Positions 7,392-16,164 of a stretch of 64,000 nt of DNA are shown in pieces (the first letter of the stretch is position 1; the number at the start of each line of letters is the position of its first letter). The DNA lies in contig NZ_JAODLR010000018.1 of assembly GCF_025960875.1 (NCBI RefSeq), positions 1 to 64,000 of the forward strand, read 5' to 3'. The translations under genes were made by a program, and so were the position numbers. The notes below the pieces were generated by a model. That model saw nothing but the letters and a program-made list of their open reading frames with translations. It was not told where the DNA came from and searched no databases. The stretch is from Crystallibacter permensis (lineage in GTDB: Bacteria; Actinomycetota; Actinomycetes; Actinomycetales; Micrococcaceae).

Positions 7392-8861
7392 TTAGACTCC
7401 GGCCGTTCCGCCGCGCAGGTAGACGGTGGTGGTGTGGGTGAAGAATTCCTTGGCGGCGGCGCCCTGTTCCTTGGGGCCGTAGCCCGACTTCTTCGCGCCG
7501 CCGAAGGGCACGTGCGGGTCGGCGCCGGCGGATTCGGAGTTCACATGCAGGATGCCGACGTCCAGATCGTCGATTGCGTCCAGTGCGCGGGTGACGTCCT
7601 GGGTGAACAGGGCGGCGGAGAGCCCGAACTCGCTGTCGTTGGCCAGCTCGAAGGCCTGCTCGACCGTGGCGGCCCGGCGAACCGCCAGCACGGGACCGAA
7701 GAGCTCCTCGCGCCAGACGTCGAGCTCCCGATCCGCGGGGAGCTCCAGGATGGTCGGCGGGACGAAGTAACCGTTGGCGAGGTCGGCGTCGTCGTACTTC
7801 TGGCCGCCGGCGATCAGCCGCGCACCCTGCGAGAGTGCGGTGTCGATGCCGTCGCTGATGGACTTGCGGGCGCCGTCGTTGACCACCGGGCCCATCTGCA
7901 CGGCGGGGTCAGCCGGGTTGCCGACCGCCAGCGCGTTGGCACGCTCGGCCAGGGTGGCGAGGAATTCGTCGGCGATGGCCTCGGCCACGATGAGCCGCGA
8001 GGTGGCGGTGCATTTTTGCCCGGTGGAGCGGAACGCGCCGAGCATGACCTGTTCGGCGGCGAGCTCCAGGTCGGCGTCGGCGAGGACGACGGCGGCGTTC
8101 TTGCCGCCCATTTCGGCCTGCACCGGAACGCCCCGCCCGGCTGCCTCGGCGGCCAGGCGGCGGCCCACGCCGGTGGAACCGGTGAAGGTCAGCCCATCCA
8201 GCGCCGGGTGTTCCACGATGGAGTTGCCCATCGAACCCGGGCCGATCAGCAGGTTCAGCACGCCGGCCGGCAGCCCCGCGGAATCCAGCGCCTGGGCGAG
8301 CCGCAGCGCCAGCAGCGGCACGGTGCTCGCGGGCTTCCAGACCACGGTGTTGCCGTAGGCCAGGGCCGGGGCGATCTTCCACGCGGGGATGGCGATAGGG
8401 AAGTTGAACGGGGTGACCACGCCGACCACGCCGAGCGGCTTACGCGTGATGAGGATCTTCTCGCCGCGCCGCGGGGAGGAGAAAATCTCGCCGGCGGTAC
8501 GGTCGCCGTCGTTCCCGTAGTAACGGAAGATCTGCGCCGCCCGCAGCACTTCGCCCTGGCCCTCGGCCCGGGTCTTGCCCTCCTCGCGGGCGAGCTCCAG
8601 TCCCCAGGCTTCCGCGTTTTGCTCAATAACGACGGCGGCGCGGAGCAGCACGGCGCCGCGCTGGTGCGCCGGGGTGCGTGCCCACTCGCGCTTGGCGGCC
8701 ACGGCTGCGGTCATGGCCTGCTGCACCTCGGCCGGTCCGGCCTGCAGGCCCTGCGCGACGACCTCGTCCGGGCGGGCCGGGTTGTAGCTGGTGACGGGGG
8801 AGCCGGCGCCGGGAACCCAGGCGCCGTCGATGTAGTGCTGAAGCTGTACCGGGGAGGTCAT
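7392..8861 (-). CDS. NAD(P)-dependent aldehyde dehydrogenase (probable semialdehyde dehydrogenase)
   Basis: About 489 residues from the ATG at 8861, behind an AAGGAG site. ALDH motifs are complete: the N-anchor VVTPFNFPIAIPAWK, the FTGSTGVGRRL nucleotide loop, catalytic Glu in QAEMGGKNAAVV, catalytic Cys in STGQKCTATSR, and the late EELFGPVLAV with FGGAKKSGYGPKEQG. The CTATSR surrounding resembles semialdehyde dehydrogenases of the succinate/2-oxoglutarate semialdehyde type. Next to a GabT-like aminotransferase and a glutaryl-CoA dehydrogenase-like enzyme, glutarate semialdehyde is the most consistent substrate, with succinate semialdehyde as the alternative. Confidence 0.87.
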   Translation of the reverse strand: MTSPVQLQHYIDGAWVPGAGSPVTSYNPARPDEVVAQGLQAGPAEVQQAMTAAVAAKREWARTPAHQRGAVLLRAAVVIEQNAEAWGLELAREEGKTRAEGQGEVLRAAQIFRYYGNDGDRTAGEIFSSPRRGEKILITRKPLGVVGVVTPFNFPIAIPAWKIAPALAYGNTVVWKPASTVPLLALRLAQALDSAGLPAGVLNLLIGPGSMGNSIVEHPALDGLTFTGSTGVGRRLAAEAAGRGVPVQAEMGGKNAAVVLADADLELAAEQVMLGAFRSTGQKCTATSRLIVAEAIADEFLATLAERANALAVGNPADPAVQMGPVVNDGARKSISDGIDTALSQGARLIAGGQKYDDADLANGYFVPPTILELPADRELDVWREELFGPVLAVRRAATVEQAFELANDSEFGLSAALFTQDVTRALDAIDDLDVGILHVNSESAGADPHVPFGGAKKSGYGPKEQGAAAKEFFTHTTTVYLRGGTAGV

Positions 8862-8920
8862 GCGCGCTCCTTGAAGTAGCGGGAGGGGAATCAGGGAATG
8901 GAGGCTGCGAAGGGTGAGAA

Positions 8921-8950
8921 GGTTGCCCGGGCAGTGGAGCCCGGGCAACC
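8921..8950 (-). terminator. Strong intergenic hairpin inside the catabolic operon
   Basis: A perfect 12-bp stem, GGTTGCCCGGGC with GCCCGGGCAACC and a 6-base loop, fills the 99-bp gap between the acyl-CoA dehydrogenase and aldehyde dehydrogenase genes. It lacks a U-tract on the minus strand, so it may stabilise the upstream mRNA or partly terminate rather than end the operon. Confidence 0.5.
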
Positions 8951-8960
8951 AGAGCGGAGG

Positions 8961-10121
8961 TTACCGGAAGGCCGGGAGGCCGGTGATCTTCTGGCCCAGG
9001 ATGAGGGTGTGGACCTCGTCCGTGCCTTCGTAGGTGCGCACCGACTCGAGGTTGTTGGCGTGGCGCAGCGGCGAGTAGTCCAGGGTGATGCCGTTGCCGC
9101 CGAGGATGGAGCGGCATTCGCGGGCGATCTCGATGGCCTCGCGGCAGTTGTTCAGCTTGCCCACTGAGATCTGGTGCGGCTGCAGCTGCCCGGCGTCCTT
9201 GAGCCGGCCTAGGTGCAGGGCGAGCAGGAAGCCCTTGTTGATCTCCAGTGCCATGTTGACCAGTTTTTCCTGGGTGAGCTGGTAGCCGGCCAGCGGCTTG
9301 TCGAACTGCAGGCGTTCCTTGGAGTAGTCCACAGCGGCTTGCCAGGCATCGCGGGCCGCGCCCATGGCGCCCCAGATGATGCCGTAGCGGGCCTCGTTCA
9401 GGCATTCGAACGGGCCGCGCAGCCCCTTCGCGTCCGGCAGGACCGCGTCGGCGGGGAGCCGGACGTCGGTCAGTTCGATGTCGCACTGGATGGAGGCGCG
9501 CATGGAGAGCTTGGGCTCGATCGGGGTGGCCTTGAACCCGGCGGTTTCGGTGGGGACCACAAAGCCGCGCACGCCCTCGTCGGTCTGGGCCCAGATGATG
9601 GCGACCTTGGCCACGGAGGCGAGTCCGATCCAGCGCTTGGAGCCGTTGAGGATCCAGTCTTCGCCGTCGCGGCGGGCGAAGGTCTTCATGCTGGAGGGGT
9701 CCGAGCCGGCGGTGGGTTCGGTGAGGCCAAAGCAACCGATCGCTTCACCGGCGGCCATCTGCGGCAGCCACTCCTGCTTCTGCGCTTCGGAGCCGTGCTT
9801 GTAGATGGCGCTCATGGCCAGCGAACCCTGAACGGAGACGAACGTCCGCAGGCCGGAGTCGCCGGCTTCGAGTTCGGCGCCGGCGATGCCGTATTCCACC
9901 GCGGAGCGCCCGGCGCAGCCGTAGCCCTTCAGGTGCATGCCGAGCAGGCCGAGCTTGGCCATCTCCGGCACGATTTCCAGCGGGAAGACGGCCTTCTCGT
10001 ACCAGCCGGCGATGTTGGGCTTGATCGCCGAGTCCACGAAGGAGCGGACGTTCTTCTGCAGCAGCCGCTCCTCCTCGGTCAGCAGGGAGTCGAGGGCAAT
10101 CAGGTCATGATCCTGGGACAT
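8961..10121 (-). CDS. Glutaryl-CoA dehydrogenase-like acyl-CoA dehydrogenase
   Basis: A 386-residue flavoprotein of the acyl-CoA dehydrogenase family. The glutaryl-CoA dehydrogenase subgroup is suggested by its end, TYEGTDEVHTLILGQKITGLPAFR, where the Glu of YEGT is the catalytic base, and by CFGLTEPTAGSDPSSMKT and RSILGGNGITLDYSPLRHANNLESV. Such enzymes oxidise and decarboxylate glutaryl-CoA to crotonyl-CoA and CO2. The flanking aminotransferase, aldehyde dehydrogenase, CoA-transferase and hydroxyacyl-CoA dehydrogenase fit this exactly. A related dicarboxylyl-CoA substrate cannot be excluded. It starts 46 bp after the aminotransferase gene. Confidence 0.88.
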   Translation of the reverse strand: MSQDHDLIALDSLLTEEERLLQKNVRSFVDSAIKPNIAGWYEKAVFPLEIVPEMAKLGLLGMHLKGYGCAGRSAVEYGIAGAELEAGDSGLRTFVSVQGSLAMSAIYKHGSEAQKQEWLPQMAAGEAIGCFGLTEPTAGSDPSSMKTFARRDGEDWILNGSKRWIGLASVAKVAIIWAQTDEGVRGFVVPTETAGFKATPIEPKLSMRASIQCDIELTDVRLPADAVLPDAKGLRGPFECLNEARYGIIWGAMGAARDAWQAAVDYSKERLQFDKPLAGYQLTQEKLVNMALEINKGFLLALHLGRLKDAGQLQPHQISVGKLNNCREAIEIARECRSILGGNGITLDYSPLRHANNLESVRTYEGTDEVHTLILGQKITGLPAFR

Positions 10122-10167
10122 GGTTTTCCTTTTTTAATCAGAGTCTAGGGACTAACGACGGCGGGGG

Positions 10168-11598
10168 TTAGGCGAGTGCCGGGGCGGCGGCTTCCGTGGT
10201 GGTTGCGTCGCGGCCGGCAGCGACGTCGACGATGGCCTGGCGCAGAACCGCCAGTCCGTCGCGGAACAGCTCGTCGCCGATGACCAGGGGCGGCAGCAGC
10301 CGGATGACGTTGCCGTGGGTGCCGCAGGTCAGGGTCAGCACGCCCTGGGCGTGGCAGCGGGCGGAGATCTCCTTGGCCAGGTCGGCCCGCGGCTCCAGCG
10401 TGCCGCGGTCGGCGAACTCGAGGGCCAGCATGGCGCCGCGGCCACGGAACTCGGCGACCACGTCGGTCTCCGCGACCAGCGGTTCGAGCACCTCGCGGGC
10501 CGTGGCTTCGATGGAACGGGCGTTGGCCAGCAGTGTGCCGTCCTCGAACGCCTCGAATACGGCCAGCGCCGCTTCGCAGGCCAGCGGGTTGCCGGCGTAG
10601 GTGCCGCCGAGCCCGCCGGCGTGGACCGCGTTCATCAGGTCAGCGCGGCCAGTGACCGCGCTGAGGGGGACGCCGTCGGCCAGGGCCTTGGCGCTGAGCG
10701 TCATGTCGCCGGCGATGCCCTCGTGCTCGCTGGCGAAGAGCGTGCCGGTGCGGCCCATGCCGGCCTGGATCTCGTCGATCACCAGCACAATGCCGTGCTT
10801 CGTGGCGATCTCGCGCAGACCTTTCAGGAAGCCGGGGGCGGGGACAATGAAGCCGCCCTCGCCTTGGATGGGCTCGATGACCATGGCTGCGAAGCTCTCC
10901 GGGCCGTGCTCGGCCAGCGTTGCTTCGACGGAGGCGAGTGCCGCGGCGGCGACGTCCGCGCCCGAGGCGGGAACGCCGTCGTTGTTGGTTGTTGCGGTTG
11001 TAGCGGTGGCGGGGCGGAGTGGATTGGCCGAGGCTGCGCGGACCACCTCCGTGGGGAACGGGCCGAAGTTGAGCCGGTACGGGTTCTCCTTGGCGGTCAT
11101 CGCCATGGTCATCAGCGAGCGGCCGTGGTAGGCCTCGTCGAAGACCAGAACCTTGCTGCGGCCGGTGGCGGAGCGGGCGATCTTGACTGCGTTCTCTACG
11201 GCCTCGGCGCCGGTGGAGAAGAGTGCGGTGCGCTTCTCGAAGTCGCCAGGCGTGTGCTCGTTGAGCCACTTGGCCACCTGCGTGAAGGACTCGTACTCGG
11301 TGACCATGAAGCAGGTGTGGGTGAAGCGCTCCAACTGCGCGGCAACGCGCTCGCGGACCCGCGGGTTGCTGGCGCCGATGCTGGTCACCGCGATGCCCGA
11401 GGCGAAATCGATCAGCCGGTTGCCGTCCACGTCCTGCAGGATGCCGCCGTCGGCGCGGTCGATGAAGACCGGCAGGGCGATGCCGAAGCCGTCGGTCACG
11501 TGGGCCTGGCGTTCGGCATGCAGGGCCTGCGAACGGGGGCCGGGAATGGCCGTGGCCAGGTGGCGGGACTGGGGGAGCGGAGTGAGGCTGGAAGTCAT
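10168..11598 (-). CDS. Class III omega-aminotransferase (GabT-like)
   Basis: A 476-residue PLP enzyme converting an omega-amino acid to its semialdehyde, with 2-oxoglutarate as the usual acceptor. Motifs: FASGIAVTSIGASNPRV near the N-terminus, the EAVENAVKIAR helix, FDEAYHGRSLM, VIDEIQAGMGRTGTLFASE with the PLP-contacting Asp, and the Schiff-base Lys in LSAKALADGVPLSAVTGR. It is the first gene of the minus-strand catabolic run and is divergent from the PucR regulator gene. 4-aminobutyrate and 5-aminovalerate are the usual substrates of this family; the glutaryl-CoA dehydrogenase downstream favours 5-aminovalerate. A short Ala/Thr-rich insertion around residues 195-215 is specific to this copy. 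Confidence 0.87.
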   Translation of the reverse strand: MTSSLTPLPQSRHLATAIPGPRSQALHAERQAHVTDGFGIALPVFIDRADGGILQDVDGNRLIDFASGIAVTSIGASNPRVRERVAAQLERFTHTCFMVTEYESFTQVAKWLNEHTPGDFEKRTALFSTGAEAVENAVKIARSATGRSKVLVFDEAYHGRSLMTMAMTAKENPYRLNFGPFPTEVVRAASANPLRPATATTATTNNDGVPASGADVAAAALASVEATLAEHGPESFAAMVIEPIQGEGGFIVPAPGFLKGLREIATKHGIVLVIDEIQAGMGRTGTLFASEHEGIAGDMTLSAKALADGVPLSAVTGRADLMNAVHAGGLGGTYAGNPLACEAALAVFEAFEDGTLLANARSIEATAREVLEPLVAETDVVAEFRGRGAMLALEFADRGTLEPRADLAKEISARCHAQGVLTLTCGTHGNVIRLLPPLVIGDELFRDGLAVLRQAIVDVAAGRDATTTEAAAPALA

Positions 11599-11632
11599 GG
11601 GACAAAACTAGTCACTCGCGGCATGCGGTTCA

Positions 11633-11648
11633 TTGGACAAACTATCCA
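11633..11648. promoter_or_regulatory. Candidate PucR operator TTGGA-N7-TCCA
   Basis: TTGGACAAACTATCCA lies in the 121-bp divergent region between the aminotransferase and pucR-like genes. The same architecture occurs at 16115-16130 upstream of the permease gene. A related half site, ACTATCCAAT, lies at about 11671-11680. A shared element at two promoters of one pathway suggests a common regulator, most simply the adjacent PucR protein. Confidence 0.5.
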
Positions 11649-11719
11649 GAAACCCGGATTCTATAGTCACTACTATCCAATCTCGGCCGCGTTGGCGAGC
11701 CCGGGCCGAAGGGAGCACC

Positions 11720-13288
11720 GTGATCAGTCTGGCGCAGCTGTGCGGGCAGCTGGGAAACGACCTGGTGCCGGAAGGCGGCGGAGCCGTGCCGCGGCGGCAG
11801 ATTTCCGGCGTCCACATTTCAGAGCTTGACGACCCCACGCCGTATCTGGAAGGCGGGGAGCTGCTGCTGACCACCGGTATTCCGGTCTCGGCCGGAGCGG
11901 AAAAGACCCGCGCCTACGTCCGGCGGCTGGTGCAGCGGAACGTGGCCGCGCTGGGCCTGGGCCTGGGCGCCGGTGTCGACGAGGTTCCGGAACCGCTCGC
12001 CGAAACGTGTGCCGAGGCAGGGCTGGCGCTGCTGCTGGTTCCGGACGGCACCCCGTTCATGAACGTCTCGCGCGCCTACTGGGATCTGGTGGGCAAGGGC
12101 GGGCAGGCGGACCTGGCGGCGAGCCTGGGCACGCAGACTGCGTTGGCCCGCGCTGCTACCCGGCCGGACGCGTTGGCCTCCGTGGTCAAGGCGCTTGCGC
12201 AGGCGCTCGGCGGCTGGGTGGTTTACCTGCCGGCGGATGGGGGAGCGGAAACGCTGTGGCCGGATACGGTCAGCGGCGTGGTCCCGCAGTTGCGCGAAGA
12301 AACCGCCCGATTCAACATGGCCGGAACCCAGTCCGCCGCGACCTTCCAGCTGTACGGCACGGACGTGGTGGAATACCCGGTGCTGGTAGGTCGGCGCACC
12401 GCGGGGTACCTGGCGATCGGCGCAGGCCGGAAGCTGGGCAAGACGGACCGGCAGATCATCCTGACCGTCTGCGTGCTGCTCTCGCTCAAGGCGCAGCAGG
12501 ACCAGGAGGCATCCGGCGCGTCGGCGATGATGGGGGCGGCCGTGGCCAAGCTGGTGCTGAAAGGGTACGTGGACGCGGCGCGCGCCCTCGCCGCAGACCT
12601 GGAGCTTGACGGCATGCCGGGACAGGTCCGCTTGCTGGTCCTGCGCGGAAGCCGGCCGGAATCCGGGGGGCCGGGCGACGCCGCGGCGGCCGTGACGGCG
12701 CTGCGCGAGGAGGAACCGTGGCCAGGGCTGGCAGCGGCCGTCCGGAACTGCAGCCTGCGCTACACCGCCGACGGGCTCACCTATTTCCTGCTCGACGCCG
12801 GCGCCCGAAGTGACACGGAAGATGGCCGGGGCGTCGACGCCGGTAGCGAGGCCGGACGGGAGGGCCGGACCGGCAGCCAAGCCGTGTCCGGCACTTCATC
12901 CGGTTCACGGGAGGCGCCACCCGAAGGGATGTCCGCCGCGATCAGTCTGCCGTTGCCGTTGGAGCAGGCTTCCACCGCCGTGGCCGAGGTGGCCGCTGCG
13001 GCGCGGCGTGCCGACGATGGCGTGCTCGCCCAGGTGAAGGGCGGGCTCGATGCCCGGGCCGAAGCCTGGGTTGCCGCGCTCGCCGGCTACGCCCGTGCAG
13101 ATCTGGTCCAAACGGTCCGCTCCTATCTGCGGCACCGCGGCCAATGGGAGATCACCGCGCGCGATCTGAACCTGCACCGCAACTCGCTGCGGCACCGGAT
13201 CTCGATCGCGGCCAAGCTGATCGACGCCGACTTGGATGATCCTGACGTGGCGGCCAACCTCTGGCTGGCCCTGCGCCGCACGGGCTGA
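11720..13288 (+). CDS. PucR-family transcriptional regulator
   Basis: About 522 residues from a GTG at 11720, with AAGGGAG just upstream; an in-frame ATG at 11633 would overlap the putative operator and has no ribosome-binding site. The N-terminal PucR domain (about residues 1-120, ISLAQLCGQLGNDLVPEGGG to ELLLTTGIPVS) is followed by a GGDEF-related central domain and a C-terminal helix-turn-helix (ITARDLNLHRNSLRHRISIAAKLI). A Ser/Gly/Arg-rich insert sits near residues 370-400. Related regulators respond to purine breakdown products, GABA or other amino compounds. The divergent arrangement with the aminotransferase gene points to control of the 5-aminovalerate/GABA block. Confidence 0.87.
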   Translation: MISLAQLCGQLGNDLVPEGGGAVPRRQISGVHISELDDPTPYLEGGELLLTTGIPVSAGAEKTRAYVRRLVQRNVAALGLGLGAGVDEVPEPLAETCAEAGLALLLVPDGTPFMNVSRAYWDLVGKGGQADLAASLGTQTALARAATRPDALASVVKALAQALGGWVVYLPADGGAETLWPDTVSGVVPQLREETARFNMAGTQSAATFQLYGTDVVEYPVLVGRRTAGYLAIGAGRKLGKTDRQIILTVCVLLSLKAQQDQEASGASAMMGAAVAKLVLKGYVDAARALAADLELDGMPGQVRLLVLRGSRPESGGPGDAAAAVTALREEEPWPGLAAAVRNCSLRYTADGLTYFLLDAGARSDTEDGRGVDAGSEAGREGRTGSQAVSGTSSGSREAPPEGMSAAISLPLPLEQASTAVAEVAAAARRADDGVLAQVKGGLDARAEAWVAALAGYARADLVQTVRSYLRHRGQWEITARDLNLHRNSLRHRISIAAKLIDADLDDPDVAANLWLALRRTG

Positions 13289-13311
13289 AAACTAGGCGGG
13301 CTGAAACCAGA

Positions 13312-13344
13312 ACGACGACGGCGGGTGGCGCCCGCCGTCGTCGT
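13312..13344. terminator. Bidirectional terminator hairpin
   Basis: ACGACGACGGCGGG and its exact complement CCCGCCGTCGTCGT flank a TGGCG loop, a 14-bp perfect stem placed between the convergent PucR and CoA-transferase genes. It has no long T-run on either side, but its strength and position fit a two-way terminator. Confidence 0.65.
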
Positions 13345-13363
13345 CCTTGGGTTTGATAGGAGG

Positions 13364-14548
13364 TTAGTTCTCCGCGAGCCAGGCCCGGACGGAGTCGTCG
13401 TGTTCGCCCAGCTGGGGCGGCGCGGCGGTGCGCGGCGGCAGCGGGGGAGTCCAGGTGGCTGGGTGGCGGACCTGGCGGCCCACCGGAGTGCCGTCCGGCG
13501 TGTGCACTTCGATGGTCGGATTCAGGCCCAGGGACTCGGCGAACTGCAGCCCGTCGTCGATCCCGGCCACGTGGCCGGCCGGGACGCCGGCACTGTTGAG
13601 CTTGTCCTGCCAGATCTGCGCTCCGGCGGTGGCGAGGGCTGCCTCCAGGACGGTGATCAGTTCCTCGCGGTGGGCCACGCGGGCGCTGTTGGTGGCGAAC
13701 CTTTCGTCGTCGGCGATTCCGGGGGAACCGATCACGGCGGCGAGCTTCCGGAACTGGCCGTCGTTGCCGCACGCCACCGCCAGCGGCCCGTCCTCGCACT
13801 GGAGCAGCTGGTAGGGAACGATGGACGGGTGCCCGTTGCCCATCCGGCCGGGGACCTTGCCCGCTCCGAGGTACGCCTGGGCCTGGTTGGCCAGCGCGCC
13901 CTGTAGGCTGGAGAGCAGATTCAGCTCCAAATGCGCCCCGCGCCCGGTGGCAGCCCTGGCATTCAGCGCCGCCAGCACGCCGATGGTCGTGTCCTTCGCC
14001 GTGAGCACGTCCACCAGGGCAACGCCGGCCTTCATCGGTCCGCCGTCCGCCTCGCCGGTGATGCTCATGAGCCCGCCGAGCGCCTGGACAATGAAGTCGT
14101 AGCCGAGCAGGTCCGCGCCGCCGCTGCTGCCGAACCCGGTGATGGAGGCGTAGATCAGCCCGGGGTTTTCGCGGCTCAGTTCTTCATAGCCGAGCCCGAG
14201 TTTATCCATCCCGCCGGGCTTGAAGTTCTCCACCAGGACGTCGGCCCGCGCGGCGAGCTTCCGCGCCAGCACGCGGTCGCCGTCGTCGGTCAGGTCGAGG
14301 CAGACGGACTCCTTGTTCCGGTTCACGCTCTCGAAGTATGTGGCTCCCGTAGCCGAGTACGGCGGCCCCCATTTACGGGTGTCGTCCCCGGCACCGGGCC
14401 GTTCCACCTTGATCACCCTGGCGCCGAGGTCCGCCAGGGTCATGGTGGCCAGCGGGCCGGCGAGGACGCGGGAGAAGTCCGCGACGACGATCCCGTCGAG
14501 GGGCAGCTTGCCGGATGTAGTGGGGTCGGGGGAGCCGGTGGTATTCAT
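13364..14548 (-). CDS. Family III (CaiB/BaiF) CoA-transferase
   Basis: About 394 residues from the ATG at 14548, behind AAGGA. The family hallmarks are GIVVADFSRVLAGPLATMTLADLGARVIKVERPG at the N-terminus, NRNKESVCLDL, NFKPGGMDKLGLGYEEL, the PG-IYASITGFG segment, and the catalytic Asp in GYDFIVQALGGLMSITG. These enzymes move CoA between carboxylic acids. Within this block, activation of glutarate from succinyl-CoA is the most economical role, like mammalian succinyl-CoA:glutarate CoA-transferase, which belongs to the same family. It lies 56 bp downstream of the permease gene on the same strand. Confidence 0.85.
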   Translation of the reverse strand: MNTTGSPDPTTSGKLPLDGIVVADFSRVLAGPLATMTLADLGARVIKVERPGAGDDTRKWGPPYSATGATYFESVNRNKESVCLDLTDDGDRVLARKLAARADVLVENFKPGGMDKLGLGYEELSRENPGLIYASITGFGSSGGADLLGYDFIVQALGGLMSITGEADGGPMKAGVALVDVLTAKDTTIGVLAALNARAATGRGAHLELNLLSSLQGALANQAQAYLGAGKVPGRMGNGHPSIVPYQLLQCEDGPLAVACGNDGQFRKLAAVIGSPGIADDERFATNSARVAHREELITVLEAALATAGAQIWQDKLNSAGVPAGHVAGIDDGLQFAESLGLNPTIEVHTPDGTPVGRQVRHPATWTPPLPPRTAAPPQLGEHDDSVRAWLAEN

Positions 14549-14604
14549 GAAGTTCCTTCTGCCGGGGCGGCGGTAGGTCTGGTATCGGGAGCCAACCGTG
14601 CAGG

Positions 14605-16056
14605 TCAGCGACGGCCTGCGGCCAGCCTTGCGTGCAGTTCGTCTTCGGCGTTCGGGCCGCCTTTGATGCCGGCCGGAATGCGGAACAGGAAGATGGCACC
14701 GAGAACCCACCATAGGCCGAACAACGTCCACGGGGCGCCGCCGATAGCAGCGGGCATGCCTGGGATGTACAGGCTCAGCAGCCCGGCACACAGCAGTACG
14801 GAGGCGCCGCCGATCCAGATGCCGCCGTTGCGCTTTCCGCCGACACGCAGCGGCCGGTCCATCTGCGGCTCTTTCCGGCGCAGGATGACAAAGGCGATGC
14901 CGACCAGCAGGTACGCGATGACAATGCTGGGGGAGCCGGAGTCAACCAGCCAGCCGAGCATCGCCGTGCCGAAGAACGGGGCCAGGACGGAGAGGCCGCC
15001 GATGAAGAGCAGCGCGTTGACCGGAGTACGGAACTTCGGATGGAGCTTGCCGAACCAGGCCGGCAGCATGCCCGAGTTCGCCATGGCGTAGAGCAGTCGG
15101 GATGCGCCCATCAGCAGCGAGTTCCAGGAGGTCAGGATGCCGGCGATGCCGCCGGCAATGAGGACCTTGGCCATGAGATCGGAGTTGAACAGGGCGCCCA
15201 TGGCGTCCGCCGTGGCCAGTTCCGTTGCGGCCAGTTCGGACGCGGGCATCGCCGACGAGGTGGTCAGGATGACGGCGACGTACCAGACGGCCGCGATCAG
15301 CACCGAGATGACCACCAGCTTGCCGACCTTCTTCGCCGGAATGTTCACTTCCTCGGCGGACTGCGGAATCACGTCGAAGCCCACAAACATGAACGGCACA
15401 ATGACCAGGACGGCGAAGAACCCGGCCCAACCGTTGTTGAAGAACGGTTCCATGTTCTCCGTGCTGCCGCCCGTGGTGGAGCCGAACAGGAGCAGGGCGC
15501 CCACCGCGAAGAGGAACAGGATGACGAACAGCTGGACCGTGCCGGCGATCTTGACGCCCAGGATGTTGATGGCCGTAATAACGACGGCGGCAACCACGCC
15601 TACCAGCGCCCAGCTGAGATAGACCTCGGCGCCGGCAACTTCCCAGAGACGGACCTTGTTCAGCTCCGGAAAGAGATACAGCGCGGTCCGCGGGAGCGCC
15701 ACCGCCTCGAACGCGACAATGGTGATGTAGCCGCCCGTGATCGCCCAGGATCCGATGAAGGACCAGCGCGCGCCCATCGACCGGAGCAGATAGTTGTGCT
15801 CGCCGCCCGCAAATGGCATGGCGGCGACGAGTTCGGCGTAGGTCAGCCCGACGACGGCCATGATGATGCCGCCGGCCAGCATTGCGGCCGCCGCGCCGAA
15901 CGTGCCGGCCCCCTCAATCCAGCCGCCGGTCAGGACCACCCAGCCGAAGCCGATCATCGCGCCCACGCCGATGGCCAAGGTATCCCAGTGGCTGAGGACG
16001 CGCTTGAGCTTGGCTTCCGGAGCCCGTGCTGTTTTGCTAACCAGCTGTTCGGTCAT
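14605..16056 (-). CDS. APC-superfamily amino acid permease
   Basis: A 483-residue membrane transporter with about twelve hydrophobic segments. The first carries the APC signature (LAIGVGAMIGFGWVVLTGGWIEGAG), followed by MPFAGGEHNYLLRSMG, a typical helix 2-3 stretch. The C-terminal 20 residues are hydrophilic. It is co-directional with and upstream of the CoA-transferase gene, and its promoter region holds a copy of the putative PucR operator. It probably imports the amino acid or amine degraded by this block, for example 5-aminovalerate or GABA; specificity is inferred from context only. Confidence 0.87.
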   Translation of the reverse strand: MTEQLVSKTARAPEAKLKRVLSHWDTLAIGVGAMIGFGWVVLTGGWIEGAGTFGAAAAMLAGGIIMAVVGLTYAELVAAMPFAGGEHNYLLRSMGARWSFIGSWAITGGYITIVAFEAVALPRTALYLFPELNKVRLWEVAGAEVYLSWALVGVVAAVVITAINILGVKIAGTVQLFVILFLFAVGALLLFGSTTGGSTENMEPFFNNGWAGFFAVLVIVPFMFVGFDVIPQSAEEVNIPAKKVGKLVVISVLIAAVWYVAVILTTSSAMPASELAATELATADAMGALFNSDLMAKVLIAGGIAGILTSWNSLLMGASRLLYAMANSGMLPAWFGKLHPKFRTPVNALLFIGGLSVLAPFFGTAMLGWLVDSGSPSIVIAYLLVGIAFVILRRKEPQMDRPLRVGGKRNGGIWIGGASVLLCAGLLSLYIPGMPAAIGGAPWTLFGLWWVLGAIFLFRIPAGIKGGPNAEDELHARLAAGRR

Positions 16057-16114
16057 GGTTCCATCCTTTTGTTTTGACTGCGCCCAAGCCTAGTGACCTG
16101 AAACACAGGCCGAA

Positions 16115-16130
16115 TTGGATGAATTGTCCA
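16115..16130. promoter_or_regulatory. Second copy of the TTGGA-N7-TCCA element
   Basis: TTGGATGAATTGTCCA lies 59-74 bp upstream of the permease start and has the same arms and spacing as the element at 11633-11648. It also lies upstream of the divergent hypothetical gene that begins at 16165, so it could affect both. Confidence 0.5.
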
Positions 16131-16164
16131 GCGTGCTGGTCAGACTGTCCGAGGGGCTAGGATT

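Noticed and set aside
8921-8950. End of an operon at the 12-bp hairpin between acyl-CoA and aldehyde dehydrogenase genes
   Set aside because: No U-tract follows and the aldehyde and hydroxyacyl-CoA dehydrogenase genes belong to the same pathway, so I treat it as an internal element.
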